Assembly: GCA_021397835.1 (NCBI GenBank)
Contig: JAJFZO010000896.1
Coordinates: 5,124,501-5,188,500, forward strand
Reading direction: 5' to 3'
Length of the DNA: 64,000 nt
From: Moringa oleifera
Lineage: Eukaryota; Streptophyta; Magnoliopsida; Brassicales; Moringaceae
Made by a program: the position numbers and the translations under genes. Below the pieces are notes generated by a model. That model made no database searches, was not told the origin of the DNA, and saw only the letters and a program-made list of their open reading frames with translations. Below are positions 1 through 12,974 of the stretch, piece after piece. How positions within the stretch are numbered: position 1 is the first letter of the stretch; every line of letters starts with the position of its first letter.

Positions 1-2662
1 AGCTTTCTTATGAAGAGGTCTCTTGATGGGGGAAGGAAGTCCAGGGAGGGTAAAGGGAAAATGGGCTAAGGTAGACTCTAAGAGAGAGTCTGCTACTACT
101 AGAGACATAATGAAAGGTACGTTAGAAGGCTCTTTAATGGATGGTACAAGCACAAACTCTTGAGAAGCTAGCTGGGAATGTACTTAAGCTATCTAAGCAT
201 CATTAAAGTATACAAGCATAAGTAGAGTCTTCTCGTTACTAGCTAGAGTCTACTTTAGAAGTAGCAAAAGGCTCATAAAGGGTGGTGTCATTGCCATAAT
301 CCTCATTAAAAAAAGGTTCATCGGTTAATCCTAGGGGGAATCTTATTCTAGAGCACCTAAAAATATGATTGTCTCTAATGCTTCACTACATCTAGAACAT
401 TAAAGGCAAAAAGTGAAGGCCTCTTGGAGGAGAAATACATGAATCTCTTAGGGTTTCTTAGGTAGATCTTTAGTAACTTCAGTTCAAAGAATCTAGAAAA
501 TACTAAGGATGATAATTATGTGATTCCTTAGTCTAAATACTTAGGAGAGAAGGCAACTAAGATCCTTTAAGAATTAGGAACTAGTGGAGAAGAGGATGCC
601 CTATAATTTTTATAGACTTTTCTGAAGAGAGTGTTTAGATGAAGTCTCAAATCTCCTTTAAGAAATTCCTTAAACACATAGAGGGTCCTTGGCTTTTCAG
701 ACTTAGGCCTTTCATTTTGGATGGGTATCACCATATCCACCGAGGTAGGGATCCTATAAGATTTCCTAATTCTAACAAAATCCCTGTTAGTAACTATTAA
801 AGTGCTTAATAAATTTAATGGTTAACTAGAGCATACAAAAAGAAACAAGAGTAAAAAAGAGTGAAATTTACCTAGAGAGAAACCTCTACTATAAGAAAAA
901 GAGGCTCACGTCTGCGAGAATTCGTTGAGCGTAGAAGGATCAAAAAAGGTTTTTAGAGCAAAAAAAATGAGGGAGATGATCAAGAGAAATAATAGAGTGA
1001 AAAGAAAAACACTTTAAAAAACAATTAGTCATTGGGGAGAGCTATCGCAAGAAAAATGCCTTCGAGAGTGACGCTGCTAATGTGGCAAGGGATGGTTGGT
1101 TGCCTCTATTAACAAAGCAAAAAATTAGTTGTTAGTAGTGAATGGAGTAGTTGATGTGGCAAAGTGGGCGACACTAATGAAATAGCAAGGTGGAGTTGCA
1201 ATCACTCACCTAGTCATTAATTGATATGGCACAGCTTTAGCGGGCAACATCGTTGACATGGCATAATGCAATCTTGGTGCTTTCCCATTAATTAAATGAC
1301 ATGGTATGACCCTAATGGGCTACACTACCACATCAATTTGAAACACAACAAGAGGTGACATGGCATAAAATATTGACTTAGCACAGATGAGTGGAGGTAG
1401 ACCTACTTAGTCACCAAAAACTTTACATGTGGTAACAGGCTTACTAATGTGGTAGTCTGTTCAAAGGCAACCCACTTTATAAATCAATTCAAGCTACATT
1501 ATTTGACCAAAAGACGAGTTTCAAGTCAAAAATCTTACAGAGAAGGTCAAAATGCATGAGATTTTTGAAGTTTATTACTGGGAACTAGAATTAAGCTTGG
1601 GTTCAGGGGAATTAGGTGACATGATAGAGGTTATTGGGCATACCTATTCTTGGGTCACCTAGTTAAAAAGAAACAAAATTAAAAACATCGCTGCATCTAG
1701 ACAAGGTTGAAGACTGAGGAAATTAACTCATAATCAGACAGCGCACTATGATGAAGTCTCGAAAGACCTTTTGAAGTGAAGTCAACGCTATTGAAAATTG
1801 AAGGAAGACGATGCTTGGGCGCACTGCCCTTCTCTAATCTGCCCATCATTTGCTGCTAACTTGTTGCGAAGAAAATCTATAAATAACTGGTGAAGCTTAC
1901 AATTGGTGACAAATTCACGATGATTGGTCCTTATTCGCTCATATTCGCATTCATAGATTCCAAGTTAGAAGAAAGCTTTTTGTTGCACTTGTAAACACTC
2001 TCACAAAAATATTTCCATAATTTCATTAGATTTCATAAGAATTTTGTTTTTGACTAGAGGAGCTTCTAGTTGAAAACTTGTATTATTGAAAGTAGAAAAT
2101 CTACGAAAGAGTCGGGGACTTCAAGAAGTACAAAAACTATCTCCTTAAATTTATAGTAAATTATTCATTTTTCATGGATAAAATTGATTGATTGGGATAT
2201 TAGTAAATTCTTGTTAAGTTATCTGTTTCAATCTATTCAATATTTATGGTTACATCGTGTTATAATAAAGTTCTTCTTTAGAAAATATATTTTTATAGAA
2301 AAATATGACATATGTAGTTTTTTAATTCTTATTTTAGAGAAGAATAGGGTGAATAAGTGCAAATCAATCTCTTCTCCTTAGAAAATATTTTGGTACATTA
2401 AAGTGGACTAAGCTCAAAATTCTAAGCACTTTGACGGAAATACTCCTAACATTATTTTTTGAGAAAGAATAAAAATGATACTAATTTTTTGGGCCTTTTG
2501 AGGGTGCTAATTCTTAGCTAAGTGTAATCAACTCATGGATCTAGAATCTTATTTTTTAATATCGGTTAGGCTTATTTTAAGATGTTGGCTAATCGCATCT
2601 CAAAAGATTGTGGCGACTCGTAATGTTTTCTTTGTACTAAGGGGTTTTTTGGTTAAAAACCT
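1..2662 (+). repeat. LTR-like region, left edge of window (T0 5' LTR candidate)
   Basis: About 2.6 kb without a plausible gene. A core-promoter-like TATAAATAA lies at 1878-1886, followed by about 700 bp of T-rich U5-like sequence. A TGGCGACTCG motif near 2611 resembles motifs near the ends of the other LTRs here (TGGCCACTCC near 10835, AGTGACTCCC near 32514). The stretch at 1050-1480 repeats phrases such as 'gtggcaa...gcgacactaatg', which looks like degenerate U3 repeats. The true left end lies outside the window or cannot be recognised. Confidence 0.4.
1878..1886 (+). promoter_or_regulatory. TATA box of the T0 5' LTR candidate
   Basis: TATAAATAA precedes a U5-like stretch and the primer-site region about 790 bp downstream, which is where an LTR promoter is expected. 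Inferred from position and sequence only. Confidence 0.4.
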
Positions 2663-2663
2663 A

Positions 2664-2695
2664 ACCGTGGTAACTGATGACTTCACTAGAGAGTG
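2664..2695 (+). other. Primer-binding-site region of element T0
   Basis: The stretch TGATGACTTCACTAGAGAG directly follows the LTR-like region. It is nearly the same as the stretch at 32670-32690 in the second retrotransposon (TGATGACTTCACTAGGGAA). Similar TGGYGACTYCACTGGGGA sequences follow 5' LTRs in many plant Tat-lineage elements. I did not assign the tRNA. Confidence 0.45.
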
Positions 2696-5090
2696 AACCC
2701 AGAATCTCTGGTTTCATACAGTGTTAGGCTAAAAATTTTGATTTCCTTTTTGCTTCATATTTATACTTACTTTCTTACTGGTTATGTTTTATTTACTTTA
2801 ATAACTTTTCATAACATAGCACATACCACGAAGTATAACATAAGCTCTATAAAAGAAATATGTGTAGCCATGCTTCCGAAAGGAAACCTCTCCTCCACAA
2901 ATCTAATGAAGTATTTCACTTAGATTGAACTAATGACGTGTTAGAAATCCTGGAAGTTATTCTCCATTATGATAATGAAATGTCCTCGACAGCTCTCATT
3001 AGTTTGATAAAAGGAATCTATGAACCTTTAGTAGCCGATCTTTATCCTCATAACCGATGCATATATTTAACCTAAGGTAGAACTATGGCTAAGATTAGAA
3101 AATAAACCTGGTAAGGAACACACATGATGAATTATTATGTTTTATATTAGCTGACAATTCATCTTTCTATAATATATTCTTTTATTAATTTCTCAAAAAC
3201 ATGAGAATTTCATTGGCCCTGGTTAAATTTGAAAATGTCTTGTGCTGTTCTAAGAAAGAATAATCGGAGAAGGGAGATGGCCTGAACGTTGAAACTAAGT
3301 TCCCAGCCAAAGTCAAACTAGTGATAAATAAAAACAATTTAGTAGATTTGACCTCATTATAGGAAATGATGAATGATGAAGACTAGAAGAAATTCAATGA
3401 TGAATATGGGTATATTGAGCATTTCATCAAGGCCTCAATGGAGGAGATTTTCAAAGGTTGAGAGAGATTAGGTCAAGAAGATCAAAAATTCAGATTGAAA
3501 AAATCAGAGTAGGATAAATAGATCCACAAAACAAGGTTAGGAGAGATTAGGTCGGGAAGATTAAGAATTTAGGTTGGGAAGAAGTAAATCACGTCAGACC
3601 AAGAGGAAAAACAAAACAGATAGTATCAGATATCCTAAGAAGCCAAAACATCATATGATTGGCTTAGGTTCAGGGACCAAAAAATAACTTCAAAGTATAC
3701 TCAAACTGATCATAGAAATAGCTAATACCCAAATGAGAACACTTAATGAAGAAATCTTCAAAACTAAAAGAAGTTATATTAATCTAAAATCTTAAGGATC
3801 TTTCATAACCTTTTGGGGCAATCAGACTTGGCAGTAAGATATGATATTTTTAGAAATTTAAAGTCATTTTTTATGCTCTTAAGATTAATACAGTTGTTGT
3901 TGCCCATTAATTGCATTCATGCTAATTATGTGACATCTGTGCATTTATATGCATTCACTTTATCATATTAAAAATAAAAATAATAAAAAATAAAAAATGT
4001 AAATAAATAAAAAATAAGTAAGGTGCTACACGAGTACCTAGTCCAATGATAGATCATGAAAGAAATAGAAGAAAGGAAGAATGAGCTTTCAACTAAGGAG
4101 AACAAAATGGCATTAAAAACTGTTGGTGAAACTAGAACTGAAGATGCACTTGACACCTATATATTTGGGCTTCCATCTTACTAGTCCTTAATAGAACTGT
4201 TCAACTTTGGAATGAATTGTCTGTCCTTCAGTCTAAACTGGATAGAATCGTAGATAAGTGACCCAACAAGGGAAGCTATTGAGACAAGGGTGTTAATCAT
4301 ACAAAAACTAGGGCCTAGCAAAACACCTACTACTGTCACCATGAAGTAACCTTCTAAAAAGAAGCAACCTATTGGCAAGAAGCGACATGGTATGGAACAA
4401 AAGAAAGAAAGTGAATTTGAAAAGGCAGCAGACGTGCCCATGAGCAAAGAGGGAGCTACTGATGCTTCTTTAGAATCAAGCAAGAAGCCAGAAGCTAAAA
4501 GGATCATCGTTGATGTAGATGAGGCTAAAACTATTGTGTACGCAATAACAAAAGCCCTGGCTTAGTGCTATAGAGGACAATGGAGTAAAATAGACCAACG
4601 AAAAAATAAAAATTCTAAATATGCATGAACTTGATGAATTTGTAGATTATGAAGTTTGGTAATGTTAATCGGTAAATACCACAAGAAATTCAAAGATTGA
4701 AAATGTTGCCCCTAGCCATATCGTTAGAAAAAAGAGGTAAGAAAAGGAACCTTAAAGCTATGAAAATGGAGCCCATGATCAATCAACTTCCACTTTTAGA
4801 GCTAAACTCCAATTATAGGATGTAGTTGCACTATTATTAAAACATTTGAGAGGGTATCATATAAAAGATGATGGAGAAAAGTATGAATGCTGAAAAATAA
4901 ATAGAAAACAAAACCATGAAGAGAACAAAAAGCTGAAAAGAGTGCTTGGTCTTGTGAGACCTTTATCTCTCAATAGAAATATGGATTATGAATCATAGGT
5001 GCTTTTTAAGGGACAGTTAGGTGATGGTCAAATGCTTCTAAATGACCTATATGAGTGTTGATAATGCAGGGGCATCTAGCACATGAAACA
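2696..5090 (+). other. Decayed 5' internal region of T0, no readable gene
   Basis: AT-rich sequence with many stops in all frames. Two related 'gagagattaggtc...aagattaagaatt' phrases at about 3455-3590 suggest a small local duplication. The stretch at about 4060-4560 gives a charged, Lys/Glu-rich plus-strand reading with few stops, which could be gag or linker remains. Nothing here is specific enough to name. Confidence 0.35.
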
Positions 5091-5290
5091 AATGAGAGAA
5101 TGATAACGTACATGTATGTATCATAGTGGAGCATCAAGACATAATATCAACAAGTGAGTAGCTTTCAAGTTCAAGGTGTAATCCTTGGTAGATAATGAGC
5201 TACTGAAATTTAGCTATGAGAATAGTGCGAGAAATCATGCAGACATAGGTACTGAAAAAGATTAAAAGATCATGAATGTCGAATCTATCC
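5090..5290 (+). pseudogene. gag C-terminal (knuckle-like) fragment of T0
   Basis: The plus-strand reading contains the pattern YHSGASRHNINK, then FKFKVxSLVDNELL. This matches the region of Tat-lineage gag-pol with a C-x-Y/F-H-x-G-x-x-G-H-x-I-x-x-C knuckle-like motif followed by a K-V-Q-x-L-I-D helix. The equivalent stretch in the second element is at about 36700-36850. The first Cys and the second Gly of the motif are changed, and flanking frames contain stops, so the fragment is not functional. Identification is by family knowledge and by comparison within the window. Confidence 0.5.
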
Positions 5291-5299
5291 TCGGTTTAC

Positions 5300-5910
5300 C
5301 CAAACTCATATTGAACAAATGATAAATATTTGGACTGCTTGATATTTTCATTGACAATAAGAAATGTCATAACTTTGATCAATTAAGTCACCATAGACAA
5401 ATAAATTTTTTCTTCCTCATTCAATGTCTTATCTCATACTTCTCTTTAGAAACTTGTGCTAATGTCACCCATGTTTTTTGAAATTGTATCTCGAAAAGTG
5501 GTTCTGATGGAGTCCACTACAATTTCCCCTATTAAAAAAAAGGATAAAAGAGTCATGTTGAACATGCATTTCAACTTTATCCTTATGTATGAGAGTATAG
5601 CTAAACAGAAAAATAATTTAGGCTTACTAGGCCATTAATTCTTGATATCATCCTGCACTAGACTCCAATTGATGAATTCTTGAGGTAAAATTCTAGTCAC
5701 ATCAACATCAGAGAAATGATTTAAGCGTTTCTTTCATAGTCTAAAAGAACTTTCAGCTAACATTTAATACATGATTACGTGATCTTCATCGCTAATTATC
5801 CCTTTTAAGCTTTGAAATGCAAGCCTTTCTCTTCACTAATCCACATTCCTTATACCTTTGGAATAATTGAGACAATGACGTTTCCTACCTAATAAATTTA
5901 AAGAAAATGC
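5300..5910. other. Unassigned internal sequence of T0
   Basis: No gene recognised. A 60-residue open frame (5456-5638) shows no family pattern. Probably decayed internal retrotransposon sequence, because it lies between the gag fragment and the polypurine tract. Confidence 0.3.
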
Positions 5911-5919
5911 CAATTAAGT

Positions 5920-6140
5920 ATGCTAAAAGAAAAGGAAAACAACATGAGAAAAAAAAATTCGCAAACTAAGAATGAATGGGCATGGGCTTATGAGCATTTG
6001 AAAGAAAAAAGAAACAGGATGACAAAAAGAAAGAGGAAAAGGGAAAAAAAAAAGAAAAGAAATAGAGAAGAAAGAAAAGCAAAAAAAAGTAAAGAGAGAA
6101 GAAAAAAGAAAGGAAAAGAAAAAGAAAGAAAAAAATCCTA
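5920..6140 (+). repeat. Homopurine (GA-rich) tract of about 220 bp
   Basis: From about 5930 to 6137 the plus strand is overwhelmingly A and G, with units such as GAAAAAGAAAG. The open frames on both strands here (Lys/Arg/Glu-rich on plus, Phe/Ser-rich on minus) follow from this composition and are not treated as genes. The tract lies within T0. Confidence 0.7.
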
Positions 6141-6149
6141 CTACATTAG

Positions 6150-8437
6150 GATGATCTTCTTTCACAGCCATACTTATATTGGTATTTTTTCAGTTTGAAT
6201 TAGTTTCCTTTACCGGTTCTTTCTTTTACCCTTACCCAATGGCCTTTTTATAACCTTTTGAAAAAAATTTGATCTCTAATTTTGGTAGATGACCACATTA
6301 GTGGAGAGAAATTCAAAAAATTGGATATATGGTGATGAAAAAAGGGAATGAATCTCCCAAAGGAAAGATTTTCATTAGTTATAATGGCTCTCAAATTATC
6401 TTTTAATATGCTTAATGATGTTAATATTGTGGCTTCTCATATCCACACACAAGGGCTTGGTTTAAATAAAGCCAACTATTAAGCATTACTTCATAATTTT
6501 TGAATGATTCATCCAAGAGCATCATTCAAAAAATTTTAAAGTAGTTTGGGATATTGCTTATTCAACAAACTCCAAAGGGAATTATGGGGCATGGCATCAT
6601 GCAATCTTCAAAAAAGAAAAAAAGGAGAGAGAGAAACTTGAGGGCAAAATTTAGTAGTTAAACTATTTTTAGATATCGAAAATATCTTTAAGAAAATTTT
6701 CAAAAACAACAAAAAACAGAACAAGTTGATATTGGGGCCCTTATTTCAAAGCATGCCCAATAAACCTTGTGGCTTAAAAATTTCATCGATTATTAAAACC
6801 TATCCTATAAAATCTTGACATTGATTCATTCACATGAATATTCTTTAGTATCTAGATAATATACCTAAAATCAAAATGGTACTTCAACTTAAGTTGAAGT
6901 TATGACTTTACATAGTGTAGGTTGATTTTCATAGGGTAGTGCATCATGTGTTTAAGTTAGTTCAAGATGAATTTGAGGATAAGCGAGAAAAAATGATGAT
7001 GATCCTCTTGGGCTCATATTAAGACATGTAACCGAAGTGTAAGATTTGTGAAGAATTTAGCTACAATAATGTGCAAGTAGTTTATCAAAGGAAAGAATTC
7101 CATAATACAATCAAGAGACCATTGCCATGATTTGATTTACCATGACATCTGAAGATCATCAAGAGAAAAGATTAAGGCTTTGATCAAAGGAGAAAAGATT
7201 AGGGAAAAGGAATGCCCCTGTAAAAAAAAAAAAAAAAAACTTAGCATTTTCGTAAACATTCATCCATGAACATCCATCCATAACCATTCATCCATGAATA
7301 TTCATCCATGCACATTTTTATGAATATGAACATTCATCCATCCATGATTGTTAATCCATAAACTTTCATCAACAAACTTTTATCCATGAACGTGGCATAT
7401 ATGTGATTTTTATGAAATAGGTGAGAAGTTACCTAACAACCAAGACACGAATTCTATCCAACTAAAGTTTTCTTTGGAATCTTTAAACTTGAGAGCTTCC
7501 GTGGCTTCCCTAAAGGTATCGACAAGTTGCTTTTTCAAGGTCAAGTGTCATGCCCTTATAGATAACTTGGCTACTTTGTCAAGCCTCTACAATAGTCGCA
7601 AAGTTACACCTTCTCGATAACAAGCTTTTGGCTAGTCTGGTGTTGATTCTTTGTAGGCCTTTACATCAGCCAAAGCATGCTTTACTTAGCCTAGATGTAA
7701 TCAATAAAGGTTTTTATTCGAAACTAACGTGGCATTAAAGAATTTCATCAACAATCCACTTGGGTATTATCTTGTCAATCCTTCATATCTTCCATAGCTT
7801 TTGTCAATCCTTTCCCCTTATCAAGCTAGCATGCAATCTTCTTGAGGAGATCAAGATTCCTAATATATGCAACGTTTAAAAATGGTTAAACTTTTTGCCT
7901 TACTACAAATGCAATAAAAGCATTAGGCACTATAGTAAGTGTAACTTTTGCAACCTTAAAGAGAAAGAAAGCTCTGGTATAGTTGATTATTACGGATTTT
8001 GTTACCGTTATTTTCAGTTGACAAAGCACGACTACATTTTCCATTGAAAATCCAAAGAATTTTTATTGGGAGTTTATAGAACTAGTTGTCATGCAAATTA
8101 AAACCAAAGAGCTGAAGAAGGAAACGAGCAAAATAATTTTCCTTGATGGGAGGAAATGAAATAAATCTTCTTCGATAGGGAAAAAGTTCAAATAGGAAGA
8201 TGTAAAAATTGGTAAAATTTCTTAATAGAGTTAAAATTTTCATCCTCAGTGGAAGAAGTCTCGATTGTTAAAAAAAACATCGTAGACAAAATTTATCAAA
8301 TTTACAAAAATCTCGATAACCAATAATCATGTCATGTATTAATCTCATTAATTCAAGCATAACAAGAAGAATATGGGTGTTTGGAGCCTGAAATTAGGTG
8401 GTCTTTAGTCTTTTCCTTATTCCTACTTGTTAGAAAT
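6150..8437. other. Unassigned 3' internal sequence of T0
   Basis: No coding signal recognised. The stretch contains a run of A at 7223-7240 and short CATCCATGAA-type repeats at 7255-7395. It lies just upstream of the polypurine tract, where a Tat-type element would have RT, integrase and 3' untranslated sequence. None of the conserved motifs can be read. Confidence 0.3.
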
Positions 8438-8899
8438 GGGCAAAGAGGGTAGTTATAGACACTTAATTTTAGCTTTTGCATTGGATGGAAAGGTCTCAAG
8501 AATAGTCAAATTTCAACAAATCTTTTCAGATTGAGATTTACTATCAAACTTCTAAAATCAAACATTACCTTGATGTTTGATCGGGATTATCATGTTTTAT
8601 GCACATGCTAGGTTGAAAAAATTGTCCTTTACCCTCAACATCAAGTCAAGAATAGCTTAAGCTTTCTTTACTCTGATGCCAGGCAGGAAATAGTTTAACA
8701 AGTATGTTCTACCTAATGTCAGATCAAGAATCTCAGTGATAGATTGGGTGAAATACATATTACAAGAAAAGGGAGAGATGTGGTCCTAATAACAAGTTAG
8801 ATAATCCCCATATTTATTATTTCAAGGGCGATGTTGATATCAAAATTAGAGACTAGGTCTCGATGTCCCATCAAAGCATTTGGTTTTAACCCCAATATA

Positions 8900-9850
8900 A
8901 TTTAACCCTGATGTAGTTTACCTCGATACAGTTGACCTCAATCTTATATCAAACGTAATACACAATATGGTTATTGATTTCACATGAAGACTTATCCCAA
9001 TGTGATTGATTTCATTCTCACATTAAACCAATCTAATACCCAATGTGATTGACTTCGTTCTTACCTTAAATAAATCTAATACCCAATGTGATTGACTTCG
9101 ATCTCATATTAAAATAAAATGATCCCAATGTGATTGACTCCATTCTCACATAAGACAAGTATAGTACCTGATGTGATTAACTCTGATGTCACATCTAAAT
9201 AATTTGATTACAATGTGATTGACTCCATTCTCATATAAGACAAACTCAATACTTAATGTGATTAACTCCAATCTTACATTAGAAAAATTTCATCCTAAAG
9301 TGATTGACTCCGTTCTCACATAAGACAAACCTAATACCCAATGTGATTGACTTCAATCTCACATCCAAACAAATTAGGCTCAATGTGATTCATTCCATTC
9401 TCACATAAGACAAACTTAATCTAGTGTGATTAAGTCCAATCTCACATCAAAACAAATTGATCTCATTATGATTGACTCTGTTCTCAAATTAAACCAATTG
9501 AATACTCAATGTGATTGACTCTAATCTCACCTCAAAACACATTGAGCTTAATGTGATTGACTACTTTGTTACATTAAATTAATCCAATACTCGATATGAT
9601 TGACTCTGATCTTATATCAAAACGACCTGATCCCAATGTGATTAACTCCATTCTCATATAAGTCAGATCTAACACCGATGTGATTGACTCTGGTCTTACA
9701 TTAAAATAACTTGCTCCCAATGTAATTTGCTCTATTCTTACGTTAAACCAATCCAATATCAATGTAATTGATTTCATCCTCACATTAAATCAATCTAATT
9801 CTCAACATGATTAACTTTGATCCCACATTGGGTTACAGATATAATTTATG
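8900..9850 (+). repeat. Tandem array of a 42-43 bp unit in the T0 LTR
   Basis: About 22 degenerate copies of a unit built around TGTGATTGACTCCATTCTCA followed by CATAAGACAAACCTAATACC. Successive unit starts at 9001, 9044, 9087, 9129 and 9172 give a spacing of 42-43 bp. Open frames on the minus strand here (for example 9574-9783) are a by-product of the repeats. Unit wording resembles the degenerate array at 48.0-49.25 kb. Confidence 0.85.
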
Positions 9851-10322
9851 GCCAAGTGTCATTAGCTTTCATCTCACTTTGGGTTTCAAGTGTAGTTATA
9901 TTCAACCACTAATATCACATTTGCATTTGACTCGGCTTTTAATGTCACATAGAGTTTAGGATAACACTTAACCCCAATGCAGGCTACATAAACGAGGTTT
10001 ACCTTGATCTTACATTGGGATTTATGTACACAATAGCTTAGAGGAGAAGAATTATGAAGGTTCAACAAGGATTCAAATAGAAAGCATTGTCTAATGGCAA
10101 ACTCTTGAACCTCAAGATCGAGATTGATCCCAATCTCATCCACAAAGAGTGTGCATTATTTAGTGACAGAATTTTGAATTTAAAGATTAGGTTGATCGTG
10201 TTGTAGCTCCTACTTATGTGTAGTAGATTTTTGAATTTTTGCCAAACTTTATGCCATTTTACTTCTTATAAATGGACCTTTCCATCTTAGTGGAAGGCCA
10301 TCCCTGAATCAATAGAGATCTC

Positions 10323-10330
10323 TATATAAA
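10323..10330 (+). promoter_or_regulatory. TATA-like box of the T0 3' LTR
   Basis: TATATAAA followed by a U5-like region. An alternative, TTATAAATGG, lies about 75 bp upstream. Positional inference only. Confidence 0.35.
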
Positions 10331-10850
10331 GCAATAAACAAGAGATCTCTAAAGAGGAATTAAGCATCCAATTAGTGATCAACTGAAGATACTTACACAC
10401 CTATATACTTCGATCTATAATCTACAATCTTTGCAATTTGCCTCTACAGTCACCAAAAAATGTCTAGATCTTATTGGCAGCTGAGTATTGATCTTTAAAT
10501 TAAAACTTTTTGTTTTTTCTTTTTATAATCAAAAGTCTAGTATTCACTAGATTGAAATTCTCGCATAAAGTCACATAATCAATCATTTTGATCGGATCTA
10601 TCAATCAATCTTAAATTATTATTAATAAAAAAGGCGAGATCATTTTATTTAAGTGGTACCAATTCTTGGGCACTTATGGGGCGCGAACCCTTCTTCACGC
10701 ATAACTAACTCTCGTTTCTAGATTTTCTGGTGAAGTTAAACCACTACCTAATTTTTTATGGACTTCATATTTCTTTTCTAAACCAAAAAGTAGTCTTCAA
10801 ATAAAAGTGGCAGCTAACCATACCATAAAAAGATTAGTGGCCACTCCTTT

Positions 10851-12408
10851 TTTTTTTTTTTGCTTTCTTTACCCAAAAAAAAAGAGAATTTTCTCACATC
10901 GGGCTCTTTGCCAAAAAGTCTCTTTATGACAGCCATCCAAAGCTTAACTTATTGATTCATAATCCATAAATGTTCTAGTTACTTTCTTTTGAGATGTTTG
11001 CTAGAGAATGATGGTGTGCCTATTAGCCCATATAGGATAGATGACAACTAGTTAACTGATTTGCAATATACAAGCTTGATATTAAGACAATAAAATGTTG
11101 AATTTCATTAAAATTTCAAATGTCATATTAATAGTATAAGAATGGGTAGGGGGATGACATTTGTACAATATATATAGTAAATTTAAGGTCAAATAGCAAA
11201 AACATATGCATTAAAATTTCAAACTATTATTGCAACACAATCAAACATTCATTACCATACTCAGCAGAAGTATATCACACTGTTTAATATATAATAGGAC
11301 TATATACTACTTCCAAGTGGAAATTTTTATTGATTTATCCAAAATCTACCTTCATCCAAATCCATCTAAAACTGATGAATTAAGAAGGAAAATCAAGTGC
11401 ACTAAAGTACCAAATCAAGTAGATTAACAAAAGAGTAAAGTATGTGAAATAGACCCAGATGAAGTAACTGCATATAAAAGGGAAAGTTACAAATTTATTG
11501 AATCACCAAAACAAGAGTCCTTAAAACACTTGTTTAAAGGTAAAATCTAAACTATAGAGCCTCAATGACCTAAGAGCTGAGTGAAAGGGGAAAAATGGAA
11601 CACTTGAATTGATCTCCCCCCTTAAACGAAAAAAAAAGGTTGATAATCAACCCGATAAAAAGTAGAAAATCAATTAAAAGCAAAACAAAACGTACATATT
11701 TACAATCACTTCAAAATTAATAACAATTGCAAGCTAAGATTACTTAAGAAACAAAATTCTGAATCCTCAAATCTTAACCACAAAACTTAATACTCATAAA
11801 CATGCTAAATAAGAGATTGAAAACTTTGAGTAAACATGATGGATAAGAGATTGAAATCAACCTATAGTAAATGAAAAAATATAGAAGAGAAAACAATTAT
11901 TACAGGGATCAAGTGGCTATGTAGTAGAAAACACACTGAATGAGTGACAATGGAGGGAATAAGAGAACACATCTAAATAGTGTGTAGTTTGTGAATGATT
12001 TGATCAGGTGGTTGATTTCCATCTATACTATGAGCAATATTTCGTGAAAATGCACCAAACAACTATGCATTCTTAATTTAGGTATGACCCAAACTAATTA
12101 ACCCAATAAGGAAGTGGGAGGGTTTGATTATAATCTTATTAGCATTATTGTTCTTAATTTTAAAGAAAATTAATTTAATAACTTAAACAAATAAAGCAGC
12201 AAGTCCTTTATATGAGCTCTCATTTTTTTTCATTTAATTTATTGAGGAAGAAACAACTTACTACCACTTCTGGTATCTTAACATGTTCTTATGGACTGAG
12301 TTATTTTGTAACGTGGCCTTGTTGTTAGAAGTAAGCTCTTACCTTTTTTTTTTAATTGGACTTTGTTTTAGCTATGGGCTTGAGTTTTTTTTTGGGCTAA
12401 TACCTATA
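10851..12408. other. AT-rich non-coding stretch
   Basis: No gene, LTR or inverted repeat recognised. The 65-residue open frame at 11230-11427 shows no domain pattern. It may be old host intergenic sequence. Confidence 0.4.
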
Positions 12409-12974
12409 GGAAATATTTGGATAAAGTCTCATAAAACCCTAATATACCTTATGTTGCTAACCAAACCCTTATATTTAAAAAATGACAAATAATATCTTGA
12501 TGTATTAATTTGGTCTAAATTAAACCATATCAAAAAGTTAAAAATAAGGGTATACAAATTAAAGATCTTATACAATAAATTTTGAGTTGAAATTTTTCAT
12601 AGATGTGAAAAAAATATTTGAGCTACCGTCACAAAAAGTTTTATAATTTTTTTAAGTAATTATGTTCTTTTTTTAAAAAAAACTTGACATTGTAAATTTA
12701 ATGTATATATATATATACATATAATTATTTAAAAAGTATAAAACTTTTTATGATGATAACTTGAATATTTAATTACATCTATAAAAAATTTCAAGTCAAA
12801 ATTGTTGTACAAGATCTTCAATTTGAATATCTTCAATTTGAATTTTTTGACAATGTTTAATTTAAAGTAAACTAATTGATCAAGGTTCGATTTATCACTT
12901 TTTAATATAAAAGTTTGATTGATAACATAAAGTAAACATCAAAGTTTTTTAAAACCTTACCCAAAATGTTTTCA
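12409..12974. mobile_element. Fold-back (long terminal inverted repeat) element, about 565 bp
   Basis: The two halves are imperfect reverse complements along almost their whole length. The left arm (GGAAATATTTGGATAAAG, from 12409) pairs with the right end (reverse complement GAAAACATTTTGGGTAAGG, ending about 12974). The inner arms share CATAGATGTGAAAAAAATAT and AAAAAGTTTTATAATTTTT types. The centre lies at a TATATATATATATA palindrome near 12704-12717. Arms are about 270 bp. No coding capacity and no clear target-site duplication, so the superfamily is unknown. Confidence 0.7.

Larger units (their letters stand above)
1..10850 (+). mobile_element. Decayed Tat/Ogre-like Ty3/gypsy retrotransposon (element T0)
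   Basis: A plus-oriented LTR retrotransposon relic. The left part (to about 2660) looks like an LTR, with a TATA box at 1878-1886 and a primer-site-like GATGACTTCACTAG at about 2677-2690. The internal region has gag C-terminal similarity at about 5090-5290. A polypurine-rich stretch (GGGCAAAGAGGG, about 8438-8449) is followed by an LTR-like start near 8455. The right LTR runs to about 10850. Protease, RT and integrase were not found, so roughly 3 kb between 5.3 and 8.4 kb is a deletion derivative or too decayed to read. I could not align the two LTRs by eye, so they may come from different elements. The lineage call rests on the gag fragment and on similarity of the LTR start to other LTRs in this window. 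Confidence 0.55.
8438..10850 (+). repeat. Polypurine tract and 3' LTR of T0, with TATA and U5
   Basis: GGGCAAAGAGGG at about 8438-8449 looks like a polypurine tract. The sequence TATAGACACTTAATTTTAGC at 8455 matches the start of other LTRs here (TGTTGACACTTAATTTTGC at 19875, TGTTAACACTTAATTTTAC at 49630). U3 carries the 43-bp repeat array. TATA-like boxes lie at 10247-10254 and 10323-10330. U5-like sequence with TGGGCACTTATGGGGCGCGA follows at 10667-10686, and a TGGCCACTCC motif near 10835 marks the approximate end. The first base pair reads TA rather than TG, consistent with decay. Confidence 0.5.

Noticed and set aside
5920..6198. Lys/Arg-rich 92-residue protein and its antisense Phe-rich partner
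   Set aside because: Explained entirely by the homopurine tract.
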